A DNA stretch of 15,143 nt from Methylotenera sp. (GCA_013816325.1 JACDEP010000036.1:1-15143), one strand, 5' to 3'. Shown: positions 1-7,369, numbered from the stretch's first letter. Program-made: numbers and translations. The notes: generated by a model not told the origin, from the sequence alone.

Positions 1-615
1 CTCCCCATATTTGGTAATTCTAGCGTCCCCAAGATACAAAGCTTCCGTGCCTAAAATTTCGTTGTTGTCAGGATCAACTAAATTACCATTTGGGCGATAC
101 ACAAACCAATTGATGCCGTCGCCTTCTTCAATTTTGTTGATATAAACACGGGTACCCGGGCTCAAGATCACCCGGTTATCTTGGCCGGCAATGATGCGTG
201 GAGAAGCGTCCAGTTGTCCCTTCTCGATTATCAAAGGCTGGCTTAAAAACGGAGCAATGACATTGAGCGGTATGGTCGGTACGGCAGTTCTTTCTAATGG
301 CTCTACTACTGCGCCTGGTTGTAAAGTTACAGTTTCACGCAACAAGCGCAGTTGCGGACTACCACTACTCATATCGAGCATTACCACATCCCCAGGATAA
401 ATCAGATGGGGATTTTTGATTTGAGCACGGTTTAGCTTCCAAACTTTTGGCCATTGCCATGGGTCTTTAAGGAACTTGCCGGAAATGCCCCACAGCGTGT
501 CGCCTTTGACAACTACATGTCTATCTGGATGACCGCTTTTTAGCGCAACCTCATCTGCCTGGATGTTGAAGCTTAAGCAACAAAACATGAGCAGCGTTAT
601 AATATGGCGAAACAT
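1..615 (-). CDS. LysM-domain secreted protein (5' part, runs off left edge)
   Basis: Reading leftward from an ATG at 615, the frame stays open for 205 codons to the window edge, so the C-terminus is missing. Residues 1-20 form a signal peptide (hydrophobic ITLLMFCCLSF, likely cut after NIQA). A LysM domain follows at about residues 33-80, with the hallmark pieces VVKGDTLWGIS, the aromatic segment DPWQWPKVWKLN and LIYPGDVV. LysM binds peptidoglycan glycan strands, so the product is probably periplasmic or cell-wall associated. The remaining visible residues are not recognisable as a domain. A GAGGT Shine-Dalgarno lies about 8 bases before the ATG and sits inside a short dyad (621-632). Homologous LysM proteins are commonly encoded divergently from def, next to dprA, which fits this position. 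The precise function is not known. Confidence 0.88.
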   Translation of the reverse strand, partial: MFRHIITLLMFCCLSFNIQADEVALKSGHPDRHVVVKGDTLWGISGKFLKDPWQWPKVWKLNRAQIKNPHLIYPGDVVMLDMSSGSPQLRLLRETVTLQPGAVVEPLERTAVPTIPLNVIAPFLSQPLIIEKGQLDASPRIIAGQDNRVILSPGTRVYINKIEEGDGINWFVYRPNGNLVDPDNNEILGTEALYLGDARITKYGE

Positions 616-688
616 ATTGATGACCTCGGTCAAGAAATGCGTGGTAAATGTATGTTAAATCGCTACTCTGCGGTAGTTTTAACTGCGA

Positions 689-714
689 AATTACGTTAAA
701 TTTATCACGTAATT
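689..714. promoter_or_regulatory. 26-bp dyad in the LysM/def divergent spacer
   Basis: AATTACGT (689-696) and ACGTAATT (707-714) are perfect 8-base inverted arms. Between them lies a second, nested palindrome, TAAATTTA (697-704). The symmetry and the position between divergent genes suggest a protein-binding operator. Neither flank looks like an intrinsic terminator. What would bind it is not known. Confidence 0.45.
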
Positions 715-728
715 CATTCAACAATCAA
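699..728 (-). promoter_or_regulatory. Weak sigma70-type promoter candidate for the LysM gene
   Basis: On the minus strand TTGATT (728-723) and TAAATT (704-699) are separated by 18 bases, each matching four of six consensus bases. The proposed -10 lies inside the 689-714 dyad, so a protein bound there would block it. In an AT-rich spacer such matches arise easily, so this is tentative. Confidence 0.25.
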
Positions 729-730
729 GC

Positions 731-790
731 TTTTGTGGAAAAAGCTATTTGGTTTTGAAGAAAAATTTAGCTTTTGAAGAAAAATTAGAC
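731..790 (+). repeat. Short tandem near-repeat upstream of def
   Basis: Two adjacent 19-base units start at 753 and 772 and share the same first 15 bases (TTTTGAAGAAAAATT). A more diverged third unit begins at 731 (TTTTGTGGAAAAAGC). The array ends 5 bases before the def start codon and makes up its leader. The AGCTTTT (728-734) and AAAAGCT (740-746) arms at its left end could also form a small hairpin. Confidence 0.55.
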
Positions 791-795
791 TTTTT

Positions 796-1296
796 ATGGC
801 AATTTTAGACATTTTAAATTATCCGGACCCACGTTTACATACAATAGCGAAGCCTGTTAAGGAAGTGAGTGCTGCAATTAAGCGTTTAATCGACGACATG
901 GCTGAAACCATGTATGCGGCCCCCGGTATTGGTCTGGCTGCGACACAGGTAAACCAGCATATTCAATTAATTGTGATTGATACCAGTGAAACCAAAGACG
1001 ACTTGTTAGTATTGATTAATCCAAAGATTACTGAAAAAAGTGGACAGCAGGATTATGAAGAAGGTTGCCTCTCAGTACCCGGCGTATATGAGAGTGTGAC
1101 CCGTGCAGAAAGCATCGCTGTCGTAGCGTTAAACAAAAATGGCCAAGAATTCACCATAAGAGTTGAAGGCTTATTGAGCGTCTGCATCCAACATGAAATG
1201 GATCACTTACTCGGCAAAGTTTTTGTTGATTACTTATCCCCACTCAAACGTAATCGTATCAAAACAAAAATGGTCAAGTTACAGCGTGATCGTTAG
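796..1296 (+). CDS. def: Peptide deformylase
   Basis: Cytoplasmic metalloenzyme that removes the formyl group from the N-terminal methionine of new proteins. At 166 residues it has the usual length of bacterial type 1 enzymes. All three family motifs are visible: GIGLAATQ (residues 44-51), EGCLS (89-93) and HEMDH (133-137). Cys91, His133 and His137 are the expected metal ligands and Glu134 the catalytic acid. The start MAILDILNYPDPRL is the typical N-terminus, so ATG 796 is secure, although the leader has no good Shine-Dalgarno, only GAAG about 16 bases upstream. The segment before the HEMDH helix reads GLLSVCIQ where GLLARCIQ is more common, a mild variation. fmt follows 22 bases downstream and performs the opposite chemical step on initiator tRNA. 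Confidence 0.97.
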   Translation: MAILDILNYPDPRLHTIAKPVKEVSAAIKRLIDDMAETMYAAPGIGLAATQVNQHIQLIVIDTSETKDDLLVLINPKITEKSGQQDYEEGCLSVPGVYESVTRAESIAVVALNKNGQEFTIRVEGLLSVCIQHEMDHLLGKVFVDYLSPLKRNRIKTKMVKLQRDR

Positions 1297-1318
1297 TCAT
1301 ATTCCTTAGAGATATTTT

Positions 1319-2242
1319 ATGAAAATCATTTTTGCTGGTACGCCAGAGTTTGCCGTGCCAGCTTTGGCTGCGTTGATTAACGCAAGGCACGAGGTTGTAA
1401 TTGTGCTGACGCAACCAGATCGTCCGGCAGGGCGCGGCATGAGAGTGAAAGCGAGCCCGGTAAAAGTGCTGGCAGCACAACATCAGCTTGATGTCTTCCA
1501 ACCGGAAACTTTGAAGGATGCCGCTGTACAGGCACACATTGCAAGTGTGAAGGCAGATGTCATGATAGTCGCGGCATATGGTTTAATCATCCCTACCGCT
1601 GTGCTTAATATGCCGCGTCTCGGCTGTTATAACATCCACGCATCTTTATTACCACGCTGGCGCGGGGCTGCGCCTATTCATCGCTCAATATTGGCTGGCG
1701 ATCACGAGACTGGCGTTACCATTATGGAAGTGGTACCTGCGCTGGATGCTGGCGCTATGGTAAACAAAGGCGCATTACCTATTACAGAAGCTGATACCAC
1801 CCAGACTTTGCATGATGCTCTGAGTCATTTGGGTTCAGAGTTAATGGTGCAGGCCATGGTTACACTGGAAACTACAGGAAAATTAACGGCGATACCTCAA
1901 GATGAATCGCTTGTTACCTATGCGCATAAACTCGAAAAATCCGAAGCAGCTATAGATTGGCAAAAAACTGCCGGACAAATATCGCGCCAAGTCCGTGCTT
2001 TCAATCCCTTCCCGGTAGCACAAAGCCTGCTTAAAGGCGAGGTCTGTCGCATATGGATGGCCCATGCAATTATCGGTAGCGCACAACCTGGCGAAGTCGT
2101 CAGTGTGCAAGACGATATATCTGTAGGATGTGGCGAAGGCTTATTACGTATCACCGAGCTACAGGCACCAGGCGGTAAACGCCTCAATGCACAAGCTTTT
2201 ATACAAGGACATCATCTTAAAGTAGGTGATAATTTCTCCTGA
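1319..2242 (+). CDS. fmt: Methionyl-tRNA formyltransferase
   Basis: Transfers a formyl group from 10-formyl-tetrahydrofolate to the methionine on initiator tRNA, giving fMet-tRNA for translation initiation. The 307 residues match the family length. The N-terminal Rossmann-like formyltransferase domain (about 1-190) begins KIIFAGTPEFAVPAL and carries TQPDRPAGRG (31-40), the tRNA acceptor-stem loop region. The signature NIHASLLPRWRGAAPI lies at 105-120. Catalytic residues expected by family comparison are Asn105, His107 and Asp143. The Asp143 segment reads PALDAGAM rather than the usual GLDTGDM-like form, but the Asp is kept. The C-terminal beta-barrel tRNA-binding domain occupies about 205-307. 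It shares an operon with def, with a purine-rich TAGAGA about 7 bases before the ATG. This is the usual def-fmt pair. Confidence 0.97.
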   Translation: MKIIFAGTPEFAVPALAALINARHEVVIVLTQPDRPAGRGMRVKASPVKVLAAQHQLDVFQPETLKDAAVQAHIASVKADVMIVAAYGLIIPTAVLNMPRLGCYNIHASLLPRWRGAAPIHRSILAGDHETGVTIMEVVPALDAGAMVNKGALPITEADTTQTLHDALSHLGSELMVQAMVTLETTGKLTAIPQDESLVTYAHKLEKSEAAIDWQKTAGQISRQVRAFNPFPVAQSLLKGEVCRIWMAHAIIGSAQPGEVVSVQDDISVGCGEGLLRITELQAPGGKRLNAQAFIQGHHLKVGDNFS

Positions 2243-2260
2243 CTAATTATTCTTCACATA

Positions 2261-2288
2261 CTTGAATTTTTAACTTTAAACTTCATCT
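2261..2288 (+). promoter_or_regulatory. Candidate sigma32 (heat-shock) promoter for htpX
   Basis: CTTGAA at 2261-2266 matches the sigma32 -35 core exactly. After a 14-base spacer comes CTTCATCT at 2281-2288, which agrees with CCCCATNT at five of seven fixed positions. Transcription would start near 2295, about 34 bases before the htpX ATG. htpX is a known heat-shock gene in E. coli, which makes the match meaningful, but no start site has been measured here. Confidence 0.45.
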
Positions 2289-2303
2289 AAATGGTAGTTT
2301 AAA
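2275..2303. promoter_or_regulatory. Inverted repeat over the htpX promoter region
   Basis: TTTAAACT (2275-2282) and AGTTTAAA (2296-2303) are perfect 8-base inverted arms with a 13-base spacer. They straddle the proposed -10 and start site. If transcription starts near 2295 the RNA would lack the left arm, so the symmetry is better read as a DNA site. In read-through mRNA from fmt it could form a hairpin. Confidence 0.4.
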
Positions 2304-2328
2304 TGCGCAATAAAATCAGGAGAACACG

Positions 2329-3189
2329 ATGTTGGGTAATTGGTTAAAGACCAGTATTTTAATGGCAGGTATCGTTGCTTTATTTGGCGCCGTGGGTGCC
2401 GCATTAGGTGGCGGTGGCGGCTTGATAATTGCAATGGCTTTTGCCGCCGCTATGAACATCTATGCCTATTGGTATAGCGATAAAGCCGTATTGAAAATGT
2501 ATAACGCACAAGTGGTTACTCCGGATAATAACCAGTTCCGTAACTTCTATAATATGGTCAAGGAGTTAGCAGAGAACGCGCAATTGCCTATGCCCAAGGT
2601 TTATATTATCGACGAAGCACAGCCTAATGCTTTTGCTACTGGCCGTAACCCTGAGCATGCCGCAGTAGCTGCTACTACAGGCATTATGCAGATATTAACT
2701 GAACGTGAGTTACGCGGCGTAATGGCGCATGAATTAGCCCATGTAAAACATCGTGACACATTGACTTCTACCATTTCTGCCACCCTCGCCGGTGCCATTT
2801 CATCTTTAGGTAGCTTTGGCATGCTATTCGCAGGTCACAACAGTAGCGGTGAACGTAATGTTAATCCGGCAGTGGCTATATTGATTGTGATCCTTGCACC
2901 TATCGCAGCGATGCTCATACAAATGGCGATTTCCCGTGCACGTGAGTTCGAGGCCGACAGAGCGGGCGCAGACATTAGCCGTGATCCCAAAGCATTAGCC
3001 AGCGCACTGGAAAAAATTCATAACTATGCACACCAAATCACTAATGAAACTGCTGAGGCACATCCGGAAACCGGGCAGATGATGATTATCAACCCTCTAT
3101 CCGGTGGTGGCATTAGCGGTTTATTCAGTACCCATCCGCAGACCGAGGAACGGGTGGCACGATTATTAACCATGGATAATACCTATTGA
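2329..3189 (+). CDS. htpX: Membrane zinc protease HtpX (M48 family)
   Basis: Inner-membrane zinc metalloprotease that helps degrade misfolded membrane proteins, with an overlapping role to FtsH in E. coli. The 286 residues are the normal length. Two N-terminal membrane segments lie at about 8-26 and 30-48, and two more at about 147-167 and 178-201, with the active site facing the cytoplasm by family precedent. The zinc motif HELAH is at 134-138. The third ligand is Glu206 within the EFEAD segment (206-210). The conserved FATGRNPEHAAVAATTGI stretch sits at 102-119. A strong AGGAG (2318-2322) six bases before the ATG fixes the start. The 86-base gap after fmt, with its own promoter candidate, suggests independent heat-shock control. 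A series of hairpins follows the stop codon. Confidence 0.97.
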   Translation: MLGNWLKTSILMAGIVALFGAVGAALGGGGGLIIAMAFAAAMNIYAYWYSDKAVLKMYNAQVVTPDNNQFRNFYNMVKELAENAQLPMPKVYIIDEAQPNAFATGRNPEHAAVAATTGIMQILTERELRGVMAHELAHVKHRDTLTSTISATLAGAISSLGSFGMLFAGHNSSGERNVNPAVAILIVILAPIAAMLIQMAISRAREFEADRAGADISRDPKALASALEKIHNYAHQITNETAEAHPETGQMMIINPLSGGGISGLFSTHPQTEERVARLLTMDNTY

Positions 3190-3199
3190 TTGCAAGCGA

Positions 3200-3229
3200 A
3201 TAAAGCTCTTTAAGCTGTAATAGCTTTAT
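3200..3229 (+). other. RNA hairpin candidate after htpX (first of three)
   Basis: ATAAAGCT (3200-3207) and AGCTTTAT (3222-3229) are perfect 8-base arms with a 14-base loop. It starts 10 bases after the htpX stop codon. No T-tract follows directly; the next hairpin abuts it. Confidence 0.4.
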
Positions 3230-3261
3230 CTTGATTAGTCCCTGAAACGGGACTTATCAAG
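3230..3261 (+). other. Strong hairpin between htpX and rsmB (second of three)
   Basis: CTTGAT plus AGTCCC (3230-3235, 3237-3242) pair with GGGACT plus ATCAAG (3249-3254, 3256-3261), a 12-base-pair stem broken by one T-T mismatch and capped by a six-base loop. No T-tract follows, so it is more likely an mRNA 3'-end stabiliser, part of a compound terminator or a protein site than a terminator by itself. Confidence 0.55.
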
Positions 3262-3266
3262 TAAAA

Positions 3267-3297
3267 TTCAGTCATCCTAAGACTGAAGGTTTTTCTT
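3267..3297 (+). terminator. Terminator-like hairpin that overlaps the rsmB ribosome binding site
   Basis: TTCAGTC (3267-3273) and GACTGAA (3281-3287) form a perfect seven-base stem with a seven-base loop, followed by GGTTTTTCTT. That is the layout of an intrinsic terminator for htpX, though the stem is short and AT-rich. The right arm shares bases with GAAGG (3285-3289), the only Shine-Dalgarno for the TTG start of rsmB at 3296. Folding would therefore partly mask that site. It may end htpX transcripts, restrain rsmB translation, or both. Confidence 0.5.
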
Positions 3298-4600
3298 GTA
3301 TATTTCCCAACTCATTGCAGCTGATGCAGTACACCAAGTATTCGCTGGACGTAACCTTACGCTTGCTTTACCAGCGGCATTATCTTTGTTCCCGACAGCA
3401 ACTCCCCAGCAACGTGGCGCAGCCGCGGATTTAAGCTATGGCACGTTACGTTTCTATGGCGAAATTGATGCTAATTTAACGCAGTTATTAGAAAAACCTC
3501 TAACTGATGAACGCCTGCACGCCTTATTGCTAGTGGCTATTTACCAGTTACTGCATGATAAAGCGGATGCGTTTACAGTGGTGAACCAAGCGGTACATGC
3601 GGTAAGTCAGTTAAAAAAACCGGTAGCCAAAAGTTGGGCTAAGGGCCTAGTGAATGCTATTTTGCGTAATTTCTTACGCCAAAAAGACCAACTGGCAGCA
3701 AAAATAAAAGTGAATGAGAGCGCGTCTTTTTCATATCCGCAATGGTGGATCAATAAGCTTAAAACGCAATATCCCCAGCAATGGCAAAGCATTCTAGAAA
3801 CCGGTAACCAGCATCCCCCCATGACTTTGCGGGTGAACCTGCAAAAAGTCAGTGTTGATGATTATCTACAATTATTAGCCCGGCAGGATATTGAAGCCAC
3901 CAACCTGGGGAATGAAGCGATATTTTTAGCGAGGCCGGTACCAGTAGAAAAAATCCCCGGCTTTAGTGAGGGTGTAGTATCAGTGCAAGACTACGGCGCA
4001 CAACTCGCTGCACATTTACTCGATGTTAAAAGTGGGCAACGGGTGCTTGATGCCTGTTGCGCACCTGGCGGCAAAACTGGCCATACTCTTGAGATAGCCA
4101 ATGTGAACATGATTGCTTTGGATAATGATGCTATACGTTTACAACGTGTACAAAGCAATTTGACCAGACTAGGATTAAAAGCTGAGTTACTGGAAGGCGA
4201 TGCAGGCTTAGCAGATTGGTATGATGGTCAACCGTTCGACAGAATTTTAGCTGATGTGCCATGTACAGCTTCCGGTATTGTGCGTAGGCATGTCGATATA
4301 AAATGGCTGCGTCGTGAGGCTGACATTGCCTCCTTTAATGCGCAGCAGGCGAAAATCCTACCTAGTTTGTGGCAGATGTTGGCAAAGGGTGGTAAATTAC
4401 TTTATGTAACGTGTTCCGTTTTTAATGAAGAAAATCAAGGACAAGTGGATAATTTTTTAAAGAACCATGCAGATGCGAAACAAATACCATTTGATGCATT
4501 GCCTGCGCTTTCTTCACCTAACATTACCCACACCCAGGGTCAGCTCTTTCCTTCTACCGCTCATGATGGCTTTTTCTATGCGCTATTACAAAAAAACTAA
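3296..4600 (+). CDS. rsmB: 16S rRNA (cytosine-967-C5) methyltransferase
   Basis: Methylates C967 of 16S rRNA using S-adenosylmethionine, in the cytoplasm. The 434 residues match the family. The N-terminal NusB-like RNA-binding domain spans about 5-130 and the Rossmann methyltransferase domain about 160-432. Motif I is VLDACCAPGGKTG (250-262). Motif IV has the Pro-Cys at 322-323 (ADVPCTASG) and motif VI has TCS at 372-374. Cys373 is the expected nucleophile and Cys323 assists product release. The start is forced to be TTG at 3296: an in-frame TGA lies at 3284-3286, the protein aligns with RsmB from its first residues, and GAAGG is five bases upstream. The next gene begins inside its 3' end. 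Rare start codon plus a masked binding site suggest low expression. Confidence 0.95.
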   Translation: MYISQLIAADAVHQVFAGRNLTLALPAALSLFPTATPQQRGAAADLSYGTLRFYGEIDANLTQLLEKPLTDERLHALLLVAIYQLLHDKADAFTVVNQAVHAVSQLKKPVAKSWAKGLVNAILRNFLRQKDQLAAKIKVNESASFSYPQWWINKLKTQYPQQWQSILETGNQHPPMTLRVNLQKVSVDDYLQLLARQDIEATNLGNEAIFLARPVPVEKIPGFSEGVVSVQDYGAQLAAHLLDVKSGQRVLDACCAPGGKTGHTLEIANVNMIALDNDAIRLQRVQSNLTRLGLKAELLEGDAGLADWYDGQPFDRILADVPCTASGIVRRHVDIKWLRREADIASFNAQQAKILPSLWQMLAKGGKLLYVTCSVFNEENQGQVDNFLKNHADAKQIPFDALPALSSPNITHTQGQLFPSTAHDGFFYALLQKN

Positions 4601-5180
4601 AAAAATAATATTGGCATGTTTATTACCGTTATTTGCGGCTATGTTATTTTTTTCCGTTAATGCAATAGCAGCAAATGTGCTTAATAACGTCAATAGTATT
4701 AACATTAAAAGCGCAGAAATTGTTCCGGTAGAAGAAAATTATGTGCTGAACGCTGAGGCAGAGATTAAGTTTAACGATGATTTGCAAGAAGCTATTCTAA
4801 AAGGCTTTGAACTTAATTTCCTGATAGAATTTCAGTTGGTTACCCCGCATAAATACTGGTTTGATGATGAGATTGTAACGGTAAGCCAACGCATAATATT
4901 AGGCTACCATGCGCTTTCCAGGCAATTTTTGGTCATACGTGGTGAGCAGCAAAAAACCTTCTCTACTCTGGATGATGCGATTGCTGAGTTGGAGAGCATT
5001 CGTGATTTTAAAGTTTTTTCCAAGTCCGAGGTGGAAAAAGGCCTTGTGTATAAAGCTGCATTATTAATGCGGCTTGACCACAATAAGTTACCAAAAGCCT
5101 TGCAGGTAGATACCATTAGCTCGGATGAATGGAAAATGCTATCGCAGCGTTATGAGTGGTCTCCAAGTCTATTCAAATGA
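4578..5180 (+). CDS. Secreted DUF4390 protein
   Basis: Matches DUF4390, a proteobacterial family of unknown function often encoded just before NtrY-type kinases. From ATG 4578 it has 200 residues. The lysine-rich start (KKTKK, 5-9) and the hydrophobic stretch at 10-27 end at NAIAA (28-32), a signal peptide with probable cleavage near 31-32, so the mature protein is likely periplasmic. The typical C-terminal part is present: a RLDHNKLPKALQVDTI segment followed by a tryptophan-rich DEWKMLSQRYEWSPSL. In-frame ATGs at 4563 and 4566 are alternatives. I prefer 4578 because it puts the basic n-region at the start and has a weak GATGG about 8 bases upstream. It overlaps rsmB by 23 bases, and its TGA shares bases with the ntrY ATG. 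Coupled translation suggests it works with the sensor kinase, but no function is established. Confidence 0.85.
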   Translation: MRYYKKTKKIILACLLPLFAAMLFFSVNAIAANVLNNVNSINIKSAEIVPVEENYVLNAEAEIKFNDDLQEAILKGFELNFLIEFQLVTPHKYWFDDEIVTVSQRIILGYHALSRQFLVIRGEQQKTFSTLDDAIAELESIRDFKVFSKSEVEKGLVYKAALLMRLDHNKLPKALQVDTISSDEWKMLSQRYEWSPSLFK

Positions 5181-7339
5181 AATACATCGTATTTACTAGT
5201 GCGGCTTTAGGCGCTTTCCTGCTTTACCTCCTTTCTAATGCAAGCGCTAATACAGCAGCTTCTGGTCAGTATTACACATTGCTGGTCACGCTGAATGTAG
5301 CACTAGCTACTTTCCTCATCGTGCTGATTGGAATTCAACTATTCGGCTTGTATAAAAAAATCCGCGAACGTGTCATGGGCAGCCGTTTCACTTTGCGCCT
5401 ACTGGCCACCTTCGCATTGATGGCGATTATCCCTGGTTTAATTGTTTATTTAGTTTCCGTTAACTTTTTAACACGGTCTATCGAATCCTGGTTCAACGTA
5501 AAAGTGGAGTCTGCGCTCGAAGGTGGCTTAAATCTGGGTCGTACTGCCTTAGATATCATGCTGACCGACCTTAAGGAAAAAGGCGAAAGTATGGCAACCA
5601 ATCTGGCATTTCAGCCTACCAATACCCATTACACAATGCTTAATGATTTGCGCGAAAAAAGCGGAATCCAGGATGCTACCTTGTTAACCTTACAAGGCCG
5701 GATATTGGCCGTTTCTAATGGGGACTCTAGTAGTTTCTTGCCAGAACTGCCTACGGTGACCCAGCTACGTCAGGCAAGACTGCGCATCTACGGCAATATA
5801 GAACCTATTGAGCATAAGGGTTTGTACTTGCGGGTATTAGTGCCGGTTAACGTGCAGGACTTAACTGGTGAAACGCGCATACTGCAATTGTTGCAGCCAG
5901 TACCCAAGCCACTCGCAACTACTGCAGAAGCTGTGCAAGATGTTTATCAGGATTACCAACAGCTTTCGTATAGCCGTAACTCACTAAAACAAGTATTCGC
6001 GCTGACCTTGACCTTAGTCATGATGCTGGCCATGTTAAGCGCAGTGGCAATTGCTTTCGTATTGAGCCGCAGGTTATCAGCCCCTTTGACAGTGTTAGCT
6101 GAAGGCACCAAAGCCCTTGCTAGCGGCGATTACAGCACCATGTTGCCTGCCCACGGCAAGGATGAATTAGGCATATTGGTCCAGTCCTTCAACAGCATGA
6201 CGCAGCAATTGGGCGACGCTACCAAAGCGGCGGACAGGAACCGGGCTAGAGTGGAAGCGGCACGAGGCTATCTGGAAACAATTTTGGCGCACTTATCCTC
6301 TGGCGTATTGGCTTTAAATGAGCGTGGTGAGCTACGTACTTTCAATCAGGCCGCTTCTAATATTTTAGGAGCCCCTCTGGATACCTATGTTGGTATGACG
6401 CTGGATAAGATTATTATTAAACAGAGCAGATTAGAAACTTTCCTGCAAACCATTGGCAAGAAAGCACAGCAGGATAATGTGCTTAAAGAAGGCCAGAAGG
6501 ATGACGCCCAGACGCAAATTGAGTTGGCCAGCCCGCAGGGGAAGCAGATACTGACATTACGCGGCACGCGATTGCCAGATGGTGGCTATGTGGCTGTATT
6601 TGATGATGCAACCACGATGATTCAAGTGCAGCGGGATGCAGCTTGGGGCGAAGTGGCAAGGCGTCTCGCGCATGAAATCAAGAATCCTTTAACCCCTATT
6701 CAATTATCAGCCGAGCGTTTAGCGCATAAGCTGCTGGATAAACTAAGCGCGAGTGATGCAGCGATTTTAAAGCGCTCTACTGAAACAATCGTAAACCAGG
6801 TGGATGCCATGAAAACCATGGTGAATGAATTCAGTGAATACGCCCGCTCACCTGCACCGCAATTAGCAAAGCTAGACTTGAACAGACTAATAATCGATGT
6901 AATGTCGCTATACGACTTGCCTGGTATCAAAATCCAAATGGATTTGGAAAAGCAGCCTTACTATATTAAAGGCGATAGCACCATGTTACGGCAGGTGCTA
7001 CATAATCTATTGCAAAATGCCCAAGATGCCATGGCAACAAGCGAGTCGCCAGTCATCAGTGTAAAAACCTACATCGCAAATGAGACATTAACGTTGACCG
7101 TCCAAGATAATGGCGCTGGATTTCAGGCTGGCATGATGCCCCATGCATTTGAGCCTTATATGACGACAAAATCGCATGGTACGGGTTTGGGTTTGGCTAT
7201 CGTAAAAAAAATTATCGAAGAACACAAAGGCAGTATTAAAATTGAAAATGTAGTAACGATTGCATCAAGTAAAAATGTGAATACACAAGCCGGGGCGGTA
7301 GTGATAGTCCAAATCCCCTTGCTGATAGAAAAAACCTGA
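5177..7339 (+). CDS. ntrY: NtrY-type membrane sensor histidine kinase
   Basis: Predicted inner-membrane sensor kinase of 720 residues, partner of the downstream NtrX-like regulator. Numbering from ATG 5177: membrane segments lie at about 3-20, 33-58 and 75-97, with an extracytoplasmic region at about 98-272 and a fourth membrane segment at about 274-297. HAMP covers about 298-350 and a PAS-like domain about 362-485. The H-box RRLAHEIKNPLTPIQ has the phospho-accepting His499. The ATPase domain carries the N-box LLQNAQDA (611-618), DNGAG (644-648) and GTGLGL (668-673). All catalytic motifs are intact. ATG 5177 overlaps the DUF4390 TGA by four bases. A GTG at 5156 is an alternative start, but the shorter form starts at the first membrane helix. 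NtrYX systems are linked to nitrogen or respiratory/redox control in other proteobacteria. The signal here is not known. Confidence 0.92.
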   Translation: MKYIVFTSAALGAFLLYLLSNASANTAASGQYYTLLVTLNVALATFLIVLIGIQLFGLYKKIRERVMGSRFTLRLLATFALMAIIPGLIVYLVSVNFLTRSIESWFNVKVESALEGGLNLGRTALDIMLTDLKEKGESMATNLAFQPTNTHYTMLNDLREKSGIQDATLLTLQGRILAVSNGDSSSFLPELPTVTQLRQARLRIYGNIEPIEHKGLYLRVLVPVNVQDLTGETRILQLLQPVPKPLATTAEAVQDVYQDYQQLSYSRNSLKQVFALTLTLVMMLAMLSAVAIAFVLSRRLSAPLTVLAEGTKALASGDYSTMLPAHGKDELGILVQSFNSMTQQLGDATKAADRNRARVEAARGYLETILAHLSSGVLALNERGELRTFNQAASNILGAPLDTYVGMTLDKIIIKQSRLETFLQTIGKKAQQDNVLKEGQKDDAQTQIELASPQGKQILTLRGTRLPDGGYVAVFDDATTMIQVQRDAAWGEVARRLAHEIKNPLTPIQLSAERLAHKLLDKLSASDAAILKRSTETIVNQVDAMKTMVNEFSEYARSPAPQLAKLDLNRLIIDVMSLYDLPGIKIQMDLEKQPYYIKGDSTMLRQVLHNLLQNAQDAMATSESPVISVKTYIANETLTLTVQDNGAGFQAGMMPHAFEPYMTTKSHGTGLGLAIVKKIIEEHKGSIKIENVVTIASSKNVNTQAGAVVIVQIPLLIEKT

Positions 7340-7369
7340 CTTAGATATTTACTGAGAGACCTAGAAAGT

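Noticed and set aside
191..400. Plus-strand open frame in the LysM gene
   Set aside because: It is antisense to the LysM protein, which has a signal peptide, a domain and a good start.
4467..4577. Longer N-terminus for the DUF4390 protein starting at 4467
   Set aside because: It would overlap rsmB by 134 bases and put a non-secretory, irregular sequence before a clear signal peptide. The starts at 4563-4578 are better.
5156..5176. GTG start for ntrY at 5156
   Set aside because: Adds seven polar residues with no better ribosome site. ATG 5177 gives the ATGA overlap and starts at the first membrane helix. It cannot be fully excluded.
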